From Neelides folsomi (Eukaryota; Arthropoda; Collembola; Neelipleona; Neelidae): a stretch of 64,000 nucleotides of DNA. This document shows, piece after piece, positions 22,819 to 36,000 of this stretch. A model generated the notes under the pieces. That model was not told the DNA's origin and made no database searches. It saw only the letters and a list, made by a program, of their open reading frames with translations. The DNA is taken from assembly GCA_034687125.1 (NCBI GenBank), contig JAQGBZ010000102.1, positions 62,001 to 126,000 of the forward strand, given 5' to 3'. Every line of letters begins with the position of its first letter. Positions within the stretch are counted from its first letter, which is position 1. The translations under genes and the position numbers were made by a program.

Positions 22819-25800
22819 GGCGTCAAAAGGACCATCACGACGCTCCTCTTCACCATTTGCGAGAATCGACAAGACCTAACTCGCTAATTTTTTCATTGTT
22901 ACGTAAATAATATAAATTAATGTGAATTGCTATTCAAATATAAATTGTCAATGCCAAAGTCTTCTTGCTTTTGTAAAAGCCTAAATGGATGTGAATTGAA
23001 CATTATGTCATTCCAATGTGCATTGTCGTTGCAAGGTTTTGTTATATGGAATTTAATTCTAAAATTGCTCACAATTTAGCATGAATTCAGGTAGTAAAAA
23101 CACACTTTGAGTCATAATGTTGACAAAAACAGTTTGGTCATGACATTTAAATAAAATTTTAACCAAAATCTGTCTATTACGATATATTAAACATTTTATA
23201 TTATTTAATCTGTTAAATATTTTCATACTGCTCCAATAACTGATAACTGACATAATAGGCAACTGATTTTTGTTTATGTATTATTAAGTTAATAAAATAA
23301 GGATGTTTGCTTCATATAGAATTTTAATATTATTTGAAGCCATTGTAGATTGTATTATGCACAAATATAACATTTTAAAGATCTGAGTTTAACTTCTACT
23401 TTTAGGATTGCTTAAAGGTTACATCATGTAGGTTAAGCTCTTAATGTGTGACCACATTAAACATCTCATTCTTAAAAAATGCATCAATTTGGGGAGATAA
23501 AAACCTTAAATTTTAATAAGAGAGCTGCAATTCATTAGCTCTATGTAGGCCGAGCTGAAAATTTTGTAAACTTCATTAGCGACTCCGTGCTAATTGTAAT
23601 TACAGAATAAGATTAACATCCTCATCCAACCCTTCATATAATTTGCATTCAGCCAAAGGCCTCATTTTCACATCATAATGCAAAGTTATGGAATAATGCA
23701 GACTTGGATTGAGCATATAAACGTTAAAAGTAAATGAAAAGTATTCCGCTTTTAAAAGAAGAAAAAAAATTACTTTCTAATATTTAAAAACTAACACGTC
23801 TTAAACAAATAATTTTAAAATGTGTGCAAAATGCGAGTCGTAAATCTGATCTTATGTAAATTGGTTTTCAAGTCCTCCTATTGTTTACATTCCCAACCCA
23901 TGTAAATCTGACATCAGTTTCATGATCTTCCATTATGTCCATTTATCATCATTGTGTCTCTGGATTATTAAATCATCCTTCAAAATTAGCTAATTGCGAA
24001 ATTTCATATACCAAAGGCCACGACACGATGCTTCTGTCTTTTGACTTAAGTAATAACTCATAACTTGAATATCTAATCAGGTAATGGGTTCGGTCCGTGA
24101 ATGAAAGATCATTGGTGAAATAAAGAGAGAAACCTTTCATCGTCATTCCTCCACCATAAATAATTTGCGGTCCGTTAAGTTTAATAAAATGCACATTCTC
24201 TTGAATAAATAATTTCTTACGTTCATCAATCACATTATCGTTAAGAGGCGAGTCAGAGTCATAATTAAATTCCCAAACTCAACCACCGTCACTTGATAAA
24301 AGGAGAATGGGAAACCTTTGGAAAACGTGAACCTCGTGATAAGTGGGAAAGTAAACAATATGAAAATAATTATTTTTTATATGTATTCTCATAAATAAAT
24401 ACTTAAAAATGTCCCTGCATTCTGAAGAATAAGGAAAGAATGTTTCAACCCCCTGTTGAACGATCAAAAAGTATTTATGCATACAGTAGACTATACTTTA
24501 TGTAATATTCAACGTTGCTTTTTTAATAAGGATATACATAAAGAATTATAGCCATTGAGTGTTTATGCATTTTCCGTTCATCTTGACATTTAAGTTTGAA
24601 AATGATTACAAATTATAATTTCAGTTAGACACATCTCCCTCGCATAACATTTTAATTCTACCGTTGAGTTGTCTTGTGTGTGGAATTGAAGGGTAGGTGA
24701 ACTCAGACTTTTGGTACTTGTACTTTGTAACTCTGTAATGTTAAAAATTAAAAATATTCAAAACTCGGGTTCAGACATCTCGTGTAAAAGCGTGAGAATT
24801 TAGTCCTATACTCAATTATTTTATATTTCCTCTTTCGAAGAGTTTATCAACATTATGACGGATAGGGAGAATAGAAGACGAGCGAAATAATCATCAAGTT
24901 TGCAATTTAAGTTCAATCCTAAGCAAATTTGAGTTCCACTGGGACATCACATAACTAGTGTGGAAAATGCACATTACAATATTTCACGAATGTCTCCTCC
25001 TCTCCTTACTTCATTACTTTTAAAAGAGTTATATTTTCCAACACTTGGGCTTTAAACGACCTTTTATAAATCTTTCCTGTGTGAATCTCCAATTCTCCAT
25101 CCATTCATATTCCCCTACCAATCTGTATGTAACATCTCCAATCTTTTGAAGCTGTAAATTATAAAGGCGGAGATATAAAGTATATTTATAAGAAGAAATC
25201 TGCTGATAAGGGTTGAAGATGAACGGGGAAGCGAATGAGGAATGCGACACAGTTTGCAGAAGATGTTGGTGGGAATTGAAAACTCCTCAAGTGTAAGTGT
25301 TGCTCTGCGGAGAGTAATAAAATATTTGGTAGGTGAGAGATTGAATAGAAACATATTTGCTCAGCTCCTTTCCGATTTCGAGAAGAAGAGAGATGTGAAT
25401 GGATAATGTGCAAATGTGGCAGAGAGGATTCTTTATGCTAAGAAAAGTTTCCCTGTCCATTTTTCACTTTAGAATGGGTTGGAGAGGGATGAATTGTGTG
25501 GAACTTCCTTTTCTCCCCGGTCACCTTCGAGAATGGCAAAAGTTCCACCTCCCTTTCCACCAGCACCTCAGTCGGCTCCAAACACCCTCACCATTCACAT
25601 CTACCTGTGACAATCTCCCTACCGCAGTTGACTCTCGCACAACTAACCTTCAAAAAATATTTTCTAACAACTCTTTTATTACAAACTGTACTGAACAAAT
25701 ACAATTAACCGCAAAAAAATTTCACAAGTAATTTAATAAAAAAAAGTTATATTGATAAAAATAATATGATCGTTTTAAAAATTTCAAATATATAGCAGTT

Positions 25801-28800
25801 TTATAAGCTATAGTGTTAAAGCTTATTGAAGAACTTGAAAAAGACCCATAAATTAATTAATTAAAAAGAATTAATTAATTAAAGTTAAGAATTCAATTAA
25901 GATTCAATTACCAACTGTGTTAGAATTGAAAGTTAAGAAATCGATCTTGAAAAAAATGTAAAATTGAATCTGCAAAACAAAGTGAGTAAATCCTGAGCTG
26001 ACTTTTAATTCCTCTGTTCTTCTCAATGGAAGGAAGTGCTTCGTGTGGGTAAACGAGAAACGATTATCATTTACACGTAAAACGAGAACTGAAAGTGAAC
26101 TTGAACTGGATCATCGGCAGTTGTTCCAAAGTCATAGCAGTGTCGGTGGCAAAGTAAAAGTTGTAAGCAGAAGATGTCTGGGGAAGATTGAGCCGAACAA
26201 TAAGCCAGACATTCCTTCATCCATCAATTCCCAATATCATTGAGAATCAGAAGGTGGAGTGGATCTTAACTATTATTATAAATCTCTCCTCTCTCTCCAA
26301 CAACCACGAGAATCAACCTCAGCGTAATTTCAACCTGTCCAGAAGAAGACCTTTCTCATTCATTAAAGGTAGGGTGAAATATGAAATTAAGATGAAATAT
26401 TAAGACAACTAATCCACCTATACTTTGACATTTAACCTCATGCAATTGTGAACCATACAATAGAATTCTTAAGACTTGATCTTGTACCTACTCCTAAGCT
26501 TGAGCATAATAGGATTAAGCTCAAAACTAATTTTCATTGTTTACCAAAGTTTTTAATCCGGACCATTGTTTAACTCCTACCTACTGTGTGCAATGAATTC
26601 ATATTAAATTAACCTCAACCTTTGAACTCATCATTTCAGATGGAAAAGAGAAAAAAATGAAAATTATGTCCAACTGTCCAAAGAACAGTCAAAATATTTA
26701 AATAATATTGAAGCTATACCATATAGCTTAATTTGCTTAATACATAGCTGGTTCTTATAGCTTTTTGGTTAAAGCTACTGCAGATAATGTCATTTTAGTT
26801 TTATTTGTTTTAGTTAGGAATTCAAATTTTAACTTGGTAGTTCTCAACCTCGTTTTGTTGTTAGAAACCAAGCTTAATCGAAATTAGCAGAATTTGTCCA
26901 TTTGAATTCATAGAAGTGGAGAGAGGAGGAGGAAGAGGAATTGTCTGATTTATCACAAACTTGTTCTGAGTAAAGTAATAGGAGCAAGAAGATCATGATT
27001 TGAATTTAATTCCTCTATTAAAATATAAACCAATAACTTTCAAATGATAAACTATCCCTAAAGAGGATTTAATACATTTCATTCAACTTGAATATCACTT
27101 GATAAGATACACTTCTTTCTTATACACCTGCATTACAATAAATACAAATGAAAAAGTAAGAGTATATTTTCCCTGATCTACTAAATAAGTAATGCTATAG
27201 TTAGTATACAGATAATATATTGAATTCAAGTACAAATCATAGGTAAAAAGGGCAAGTGCATTGGACCTGCAATTAAGAAAGATTAAATCAAATTTAGCGT
27301 CATCATATTTCATTTTGAATTGATCTGAAAGGGAGAAGGTCTGGCTAATGGTCAAGTGAGTCCTCAACGTGAAATCGATTGACCCTTTGGAATTGAGCCG
27401 TTGAATTCTGTCTGTTTCTCTCCAATTAGGCTAACCATTATGATTGAATTAGGAAGGGGAATTGGAAGGCGAATTGGAAGGAGAAGTAGATCTTGGTCAT
27501 CCTCTCCCAATCTCATCCCAAGAGAAGAATTCCTCATTGAGATGCAGAGCACCTATCTTTAAGCCTTGTAAATACATATAAAGTATGGAGAGATAGGGCC
27601 GAAGGGGACAATTACTCCTTTGTTGTCGAAGGAGTAATAACTTCATCAATGGACATCTTCTACCTTACTATTCTTAAACACGTTCATTTTCATTAGGAGC
27701 TTTTCAAACCTCCACTCCAATTCCTCTTTATCTTCAATTCACCAGAGTCACTATTTAACTTTCCATCAACGTCCAACTAATTCAGCTCTAAAGATTGACT
27801 ATAAGAATAACTCAAAAAGAACTTCTTTTCCTTCTCTTTCATTGTTGGCTCGAGATGGGGAAAAAGTAAAACTATTTAAGTTGGACGTATACAATGTTTT
27901 ATGTCCAATTCCAATTAAATATCATTGGGAAATTGCTAATAAGTTACGTATTCCGAATAACTGATAAGTAGAAAACAAGAGGAGTTTTCACACTTTATAA
28001 ATTATAAGTGTAAATTACTGTACAAGCACTATGATGAATAATTTATCATCATGTAGAAATCCATAAATCAATGTATAATTTCTCAAATGGGATCAATTTC
28101 GAAATTGTGATTTTTAATTAAAAGCATTAATCCGATTAGTTATTTAAAGAATGATAGTTTTTTTTAAACATTAACTTATAGATAGATAATGATGTCTCTT
28201 AGCTCAAAAAATACAATATTTTATTTGAAGTAATATTAAAATATGAATCCTTTTTATTTAATTGTGCGGTTTGAATGTTTGAAATAGTTCTCACATGTGG
28301 GCCGATTGAATGAATGAAGAAGAACCAAATTGTCGGATTGTCTCTCTCAATAGGATGTATGAAAATGGAGTTGGGATTTAAAAACAGGGTTGAGTTGAAT
28401 CCATTAACCTAAAGCTCTTGGGCATTATATCTATTTAGTTATATAGGGAAGGTGCGTAGATCCTTTTGTGACTTCGTCTCCCGTCCATCACTCCCCGACT
28501 CTCATCCTTCACTCGACCATCACATTACCATATTTTTCCCTTAACCCGAGCATAATTGAAAATGGCTCATTATAACCACACACATGCAGGCAGACACACA
28601 CTCATGGTTATAAATATACAGAAAAGGTTCGTCTGTTTAAATATAAAGCTGAAGGTAAAAGTCGATTGACTCTCCAAGTGAAAATTATCATTTTTCCCAT
28701 CCGCGTCCATTCTTCGAGGAACCCCCAAAGAAATACATAAACGAAGGTTCATAAAGCTAACTCTGCTCTTACGATCTTGTTAATTTTTACACTTAAGTAG

Positions 28801-31800
28801 GCTAATGCCCAATTGGATGACCACTTGGGTCTCTGACACCCCCATGACACCTTTTTACGTTCCTCGCCATTTTCAAATTAGCTCCCAACTTATTGCCGCA
28901 CTTATTTCCACAACTCCTAATGTTGATTGCGATAATGACGCGGATTCGTTTTTGCCCTCATTGTCGCACCAATGCAACAACGAAGGCAAATGGCAGGAAG
29001 AGGAAAGTTCAAAAAGTAATAAAATTCCAACGCATCCGTAAATAATGAAACAAATGATCCTTTATGTTACAATGATTGAGATTCAGCACGAATGCAGAGA
29101 TATGCAAAATAAAAACCATTTGTAGAAAAGATCGTCCTTAGAACTCAGCAAATCCAACATGGATTAGAACAACAATGTAAATTTTTAATATTGCTTTTTG
29201 GTGGAAATCCAACAATAAAATACGTGTTGGGTTTGAACAATGTTCAACAAGTGTGTGTGTGGGGATTTGAGTAAATGTATGTGAACTTTACCTCCTTGAA
29301 GACAATAATGGTAAATTAAGAAAATGAGACTTGTCTGAGGAAGAATGAGAATGAAATGACTGGAGGGAAATTTGAGGATTTAGAGGGCTCATAAAACTCA
29401 GCTACTTAAAAGAAAGAGTAGGGCATTTAGTGAACAATTTGTTTTGAAGAAGTGTAGCGTGGAGAATGAGCCCCGCAAGGGATAATGTATGTGAGTAATG
29501 AGGATGAGAAGTTTCAAGATCCTCAAGACAAGGCCTCATAATGGGAGATGACCACACAAGAATAAATAAATCTCCCACTAAATTCAATTCATCAACTCTT
29601 CCGCTCTCTAAAAAGAAAATTCTCCCTAAATCCAATCCACTGCTTTTACATTAAAGATTTATCTTTTCCTTTTCATTAAATTATAAATTAAAATCTTCAA
29701 GTCTGTAAAAGACTTTTGTGCTGATTCTGAGCAAGAAAAATGTTAAGCAAAAAATGGGCATTCAAAACGGATAAATCCAACATATTTTAATGTCGGTTGA
29801 GAATTAATGAAATTCATAAAAAGAAGGAAGGAGATTCATAATTTGCTATTTTTAATTATACAACCAAAACCATTAATGTAGAGGGAAAGAAGATGCAAAG
29901 TGAGGAAAAGTCGGAATTTATGTGAATGAGGAATCGGCTCATCCTCTTGGTTCGACTCATTTCCAAAGTGGATTTAAGACATGAGGAATTGAGAATTGAG
30001 TGGAATGTGCGGTTTACATGGAGCCAAAATGTCTCAGTTTCAATCGGGAAGCGACTTTTTCAATGACCCGATCCGCCAAAAACCTACGGAATTCCTCTGA
30101 CATCGAATTATTCATCTCACTTACGATTGGGAGTGACGAGTTCCTCTTCCGGTCTCTTTTTTACTCATGAAATTGAAGACGAAAGTCTGCAAAGTTCATC
30201 CTTTGCCAATCTTTTCAATACATAGTGAAAATTGTCGTCAAAACATCGCTCATGGCAAAAGACTTTTTCAAAACTAAAAAAGGCCCATTGAGACTCGCAG
30301 ATTTAAACACCGTCGCTTGTAAACCTCAAACATATCCATTTTACTTTTTATCTCCAAACCAATGTCTGTTTTAATGTTCAATCCTGTGAAAGAAATGATA
30401 CTGTTACAGAATTAAAAACATAATGACTCAACGGAAAAAGAACACAATATGATTCCTATCATGACACATCGACTTCTCAATGAATTATTAAAGGAAAAAA
30501 TAATTAATCAGTAAATCATGTCACCAAATATTAAAAATACTTTGAGCATTAAAAGTGTGCATTGGGAAAGAGCCAACAAAAAATAATGATTTTCCCTCCA
30601 ATTTCCAATTAGCTCTTGTTGGTAAAAAAGAGAAGAGCAGTTGACACGTGTGGGGATATTCGAAGATTGGGGTTTGTGACTGAGTGTCTATGCATCTGTT
30701 CGGCTGCAGCCAAATTTAGCCATTGTTTCTTCACACACCGCAAAGTCTTGTTCAGCCCAGTGAATTAATACATACAGAACACATATAGGTAGTAGTGTTT
30801 AGTGTTTAGGAGAAAATAAGCATCATAACAAACTGAATGTGAGAAGTTCATTCCATGCATCGACAGAAACAATTTATATTTTTCTATGTATAAACTGTAA
30901 ACACCCTTCAGAACCACTCGAGGGAAAATTGTTTGGATTTACGGTGTGATCACGTAAGTTAAATAAAAATTCTCCCCCTCTTTCCATATCCGCCAGTCGG
31001 ATACAAATTTACCTGACTTGGAATGTCGAGAAAAACGGGAGAGGGAAAATGCTCATGAAATCTAATTCTGGTCGGAAGTGGGGTGAGAGAGTCTGAGGAG
31101 ATCCACCTGAAAACACATAAGGTTCAATAGGACTAGAACACTTGTTCCATCAGAGCTCCAAAGAATGGAACACATTTAGATGCCCCTATAAATTATACGA
31201 GTCGTGTAATTCGAGGCTTTTTTATCCCTTTTACTCTCTCGATCCGTGCAGTGAATAAACGTGGGTTTGTTTAATCCTTATCTTAATTATCACCCCATTT
31301 TACAACTCATGAAGGAAAGAAACAAACATAAACAAACATTCTCTAAAGTCTTTTAAAATACTTTACTTCTTTACCCAAAATTTATTTACTCAAAATCCTC
31401 AAACTCTTCCCCTCTAAATTGCCAAAACACATTTATAAAGCAATAAAAATTGCAAATTACACTATTATTAAAGTAAATAAGCCATTATATCCAATTACAT
31501 TAGATCTGTATTTTATAATACGTAGTTGACAACTCTTTAAGAGTGGAATAAATGTCCTTTTAATAAAAAAAACATTAAAGGTGAAAAGTGAACAATTAAA
31601 TGAAGGTGGGTGTCAAAAAATGTCTATTGTCCACACACTTGTTTAGACAAACCCATGTAATTGTCCTTCCGAGGTCGGAATTGAATAAGAAGACTTAACG
31701 TGTGATATCCTTATTACATGCGTCTGACAATGAGTCCCAACAAGAGAAGATTTGAATTTCTCAATGAAATTTCAAGTTTTTTGTCTCTTTAGTGGTCGGC

Positions 31801-33039
31801 TGGGAGTGACAGCGTCAGCATTGGCTTAATATTTGTTCTGCGTGGATTGTGAAATGAATAGGAATGGATTATCTTTTTCATCTCGTTCTGCTCAATTGAA
31901 TTGTCGTCCACTTCGTGATTGTCCCTATAGGTGATCAACCGTTTAGAAACCTCAGAGCTAAACCTTTGGCCAAGGACCACATACCTTCCACATACCTCCA
32001 GAGAGATTATGAGGTAAATTCATTAGAGTTTCTAAAGTAGGCCTCACCTCATTCCACCTTCATTTACAAATGGACCTTATAAGGTCATTATAATCTCATG
32101 ATGATTCCTTAATAATGCATTAAAAGGATAGAAGAAATTATTTGAGTCTTTTCTATTCACCAACCTGAAGGCTTCACTTTATGCGAGACACACATTTGAA
32201 AGAAGACTCATTTAATGTTGGTTAAAGGGGTGCTTAAATTAAATGTGTTAAATAAAATGTATTTTGACAATGATAAAGGAAAGATTGAGACTTCAAACGT
32301 TCCAAGTCTTTAGCCATTAAAAAGGGCAGATTTCAATTCGATAATTTTAACGACCTTTCAATTAGAAATAAAATCATTTAACAGCATGTACACTTTTTGA
32401 CCCAAGTGATTCCCATCGATTATGCGAATCTAATGAGAGAAGTTAATGGGTTTGAGCCAAGCCTTCAGTTTTTAAATGAGTTTACAGTTTCCCATCTGCT
32501 CCCATTCTTAAAATGCATTGTGGATTGTTCACAATTGCATTAGTTCAATTGCAATCTCAATCGGTTTTATTGAATGTATTGACTGTTGGATGTCTCGGGT
32601 TCGATCCCTTATCTTCCTCATGAGATCTAGAGCAATAAAACCTCGACTCTTCTTCCTTTTCTTATACACAGCAATTTATTGAGAAGACCAACTGACTGAA
32701 GAACTGAAGGAACCAGAAGGAGACTTAGAGGAACAATATGGAAGAATAGGAGATCTCGTGAGTCAGGGGATGCTTTAACTCTCAAACAGGTTAAGAAGGG
32801 AAAAAGTTTAAGGAACGGATGTTCAAAACTCAAAGTCAGACATAATACAGACTTACTATAATGCATAACTATAAAATACTTTTTTTTCTGTATAGGGATG
32901 TATGAAATGTATTGTACGAGATCGTATTTAATAGAACACAACATATTGCATTAAATCTAAGAACAAAATGGCCCAAAGTTGTAAAGTTCTTGCAAATGAT
33001 CTTTTTATTTTTTATGGGCATAAAGTATCATGATGAGCC

Positions 33040-33058
33040 ATATATATATATATATATT
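33040..33058. repeat. (TA)n microsatellite
   Basis: Uninterrupted TA dinucleotide run in the middle of the gene-free block. Confidence 0.85.
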
Positions 33059-36000
33059 AAAAAGGTGATATGAAAAGATGAAAACCATTTCCTGACAAAT
33101 CTTATAAAATAAATCTCACACTTTAAGTCTTCTTTGCCCAGCCCAGTTTAAGTGTAGTGTAAATATTAAAGTACCTGTATATCATATCATTATGCTATCA
33201 TTACAATTCATAAGACCAATATCATATTGAGGTGTAAAATTCATATTTACAAGGAATGGGAAATGAAATGTGAGCCGAGTTGTTGTTGAGGGAATTGGCA
33301 AATGAAAAGTGAGTTTTTACTTGGATGAGAAAACAAACAAGTGGGTGGTTCGATGAAGTTGATCGAAATGGGGAAAATGAAAGGAGCGAGTTGTCTCCAC
33401 ATTCCTCCCTAATAACAACCCATCTCATTAGTCTCTTTCAGCACTCCTCCCGTAACAAACTCCTCAGGCTCATTAGGAAGTTCTTAGAAAAATACTAGGT
33501 TTTGAACGGCCTTTGAAAACAAGGTTCACTCACGAAATCATTAACACACCGTCTCTTCTGTTCTACATTCAACAAACGACGTGTCTTCCAAAACGTAAAA
33601 ATAATTTCAAGACATTACACTTTGACTCAAACTTAATCGATGGTAATGAAAAAGTGAACTTTTCTTTCATCTTACCACTTTGACAATTTCTTTGCATATA
33701 TGTAAATTGAAAAAAGACATTTAGCACCATTTGACTTTACTTACAAGAGAAATTCATTGAACCTTTATTGAAATTAAGTGAATTAAAAGTTAAAAAATCT
33801 CTTTAGTTTAAATCAACTGACTTTGGTTGAAAAATCCCCCATCGTTTGCTACAATGTTCAAAAGACAAGATTTGACAGATGAAATTAAACCTTAACGAGT
33901 GTCATAAAACGCTTATCAATTCAAGTTTCTACAATTAACTTTATGGTAATTTGGCCGTAAATCTCGTTTGTGTGTAAATGAATATTCTAAATTAAAACGT
34001 TTTGGGTTGAAGACAAATGAAAGTTTGAGTCTTTTAGGAAAAGAAAACTTTTTGGACACCATTTTACCTTTGGTATTATTAAAGAGCCAATAAATCTTTT
34101 CAATCGTGTCAAGTAAATATAAAAAACGTAGGAACTTTTGAGGGGAAGCGAAAATGAAGTTTGCCCTTCTGCCCTGTTTGGTTTCCCTTCACCTGATCCC
34201 TGATCTCGGGTCTTTGCAGGGTAATTACAAGTTCTGTTACTTTTCATCCATTATCTTATCTCCTATTATTATGCATAGAATTGAATACAATTCTGTTTCC
34301 TCGTCTTTGTATATATTTTATAACATCATTTGATTCCAATTTCCAATCTTGAAGCCTCACATTATCACATGTCTCGACCTCTCACTCACTCATTGTCAGA
34401 TGGGCCGGAACGTTGATTGGCCATAAATCTCCATTAGAATCTAATCTGAAGTGGAAAGATCTAAATATTCGTGAGTTTGTCCAACCCTTGTATTGGTATA
34501 ACTGGGGAAGGTGGAAGTGATTTGAAAAGGAGAGTGAGAAATTAAGACGGGCCATTAAGACCTTAGTTAATAGGATCTGGCGAGGGAGTCGAAAAGGAAG
34601 AGAAATTAGAATGTAACGATACTCATTAGAAATTGAAATGAAAACCCTCAACGTGTCACCCATCTTACTCGCAGATCTCAACAGCTGAGCCTCATTGTCT
34701 CCTCTCTCTTTCTCATCATAAAATAAAAATTAATCCATTTAGTCATAAGAACTCATTGGAAAGGAGAAACTTCTAACTTGTGATTTCATAATATTCAAAT
34801 ATCCCTACTTTTATAGTTATCATATGAGGGAGAAACCAAGAAAAATAAACAATTTAAAATTATCACATACGTCGCGAGTATTTAATATTTTATAGTGTGT
34901 GTAAGCCCTAACTTATAAATAGTTGTGAGTTAATAGGAGTTTTGAATGCAAATGGTCGCACATGTAAGGAATTTGTAAAAGTCATTTAAGATGCAGACAT
35001 TGACTCGTAAATTGTCAAGGAATGACGGCAATGAAGGCAATGATGTTTATAAGAATAATAAACTACTTTACTCAACTTTTTCTTCACTATTTTCAGAAAG
35101 TGATTCTTAATCTGCTACGTTAATTTCATTACACGATCGTCAATTTCTCATTTTTTAACAATTTCACCCACTTTTGTATAATTTGCACTAATGTGTAATT
35201 TACTCCAAATGTGAGATTTGCTCAGGTGAGATGCTTACAGATGCTTATGTGTGTTTACCATCAATATATGATTTATTGGTGGAAAAGTAAATAGTTTTGG
35301 CCTTTAAGTGATTTATGAATGGATTATAAAGCAATAGAAAGAATAATCAAGTCATCATTGTAATGTGAACTTTGCTCTTTTCAAATTGGTCAAATGTTTT
35401 ATGCTCACACGTTTCTCGTTTAACGATCGACATCAACAAGTGTTTTATCTCTCATCTTTTGGCAAGCCTTACATGACACACAGAAGGATTAGACAAAAGT
35501 ACACAAAGGGCCAAGAGAACCTCGACGTCGATTCTGTGCCACTCGAGTAGTAAAAGAATAAAACATTTTAACAACACAATCTTAAGAAAAAAAGACATTA
35601 ATTTTACATTCCTTTTTCTGCTAATTTATTGTCAGTTTTCATCATTATTTTACTCTTTATTTATCAAGAGTGTCGGAATTTAAAAATTAAAATTTATAAT
35701 AATATTTGAAACAATCAACAGTCCTATATAAAATACCTATAATATCTTTATTATACATAATGCATGATATATTATACTCCTATGTTGATATTACAAATAT
35801 TAAATTTCCAATATCTCGACTATATGGTACATAATTTTTCTTTTAAGAATCAAAGTAAGCAATTGCTTAACGGGATTTATTGGGTGTGTCCTGTAACAGA
35901 GTTTCGAGTAAGTCAAGGCATATCCTTTTCGTTTTCTAAAAAACCCAAGTTGTGAAGATTTGAGATATCTCGAGAGTGGTCAAGTGGTGGGGAGCTTAAT

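Noticed and set aside
25399-25731. 110-codon open frame in the gene desert
   Set aside because: No domain, overlapping frames of similar length on both strands, and low-complexity Ser/His/Thr content in the alternative frame.
25850-25890. Repeated TTAATTAATTAA words resembling an inverted repeat
   Set aside because: Simple self-complementary A/T sequence; no terminal repeat or target-site structure of a transposon.
28805-29041. 78-codon plus-strand frame with less A/T-rich composition
   Set aside because: No recognisable family, no adjoining exon with conserved sequence, no promoter signal.
32521-32620. tRNA-like B box GGTTCGATCC at 32598-32607
   Set aside because: No A box at the right distance and no acceptor, D or anticodon stems can be drawn. 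A chance match or very old tRNA fragment at best.
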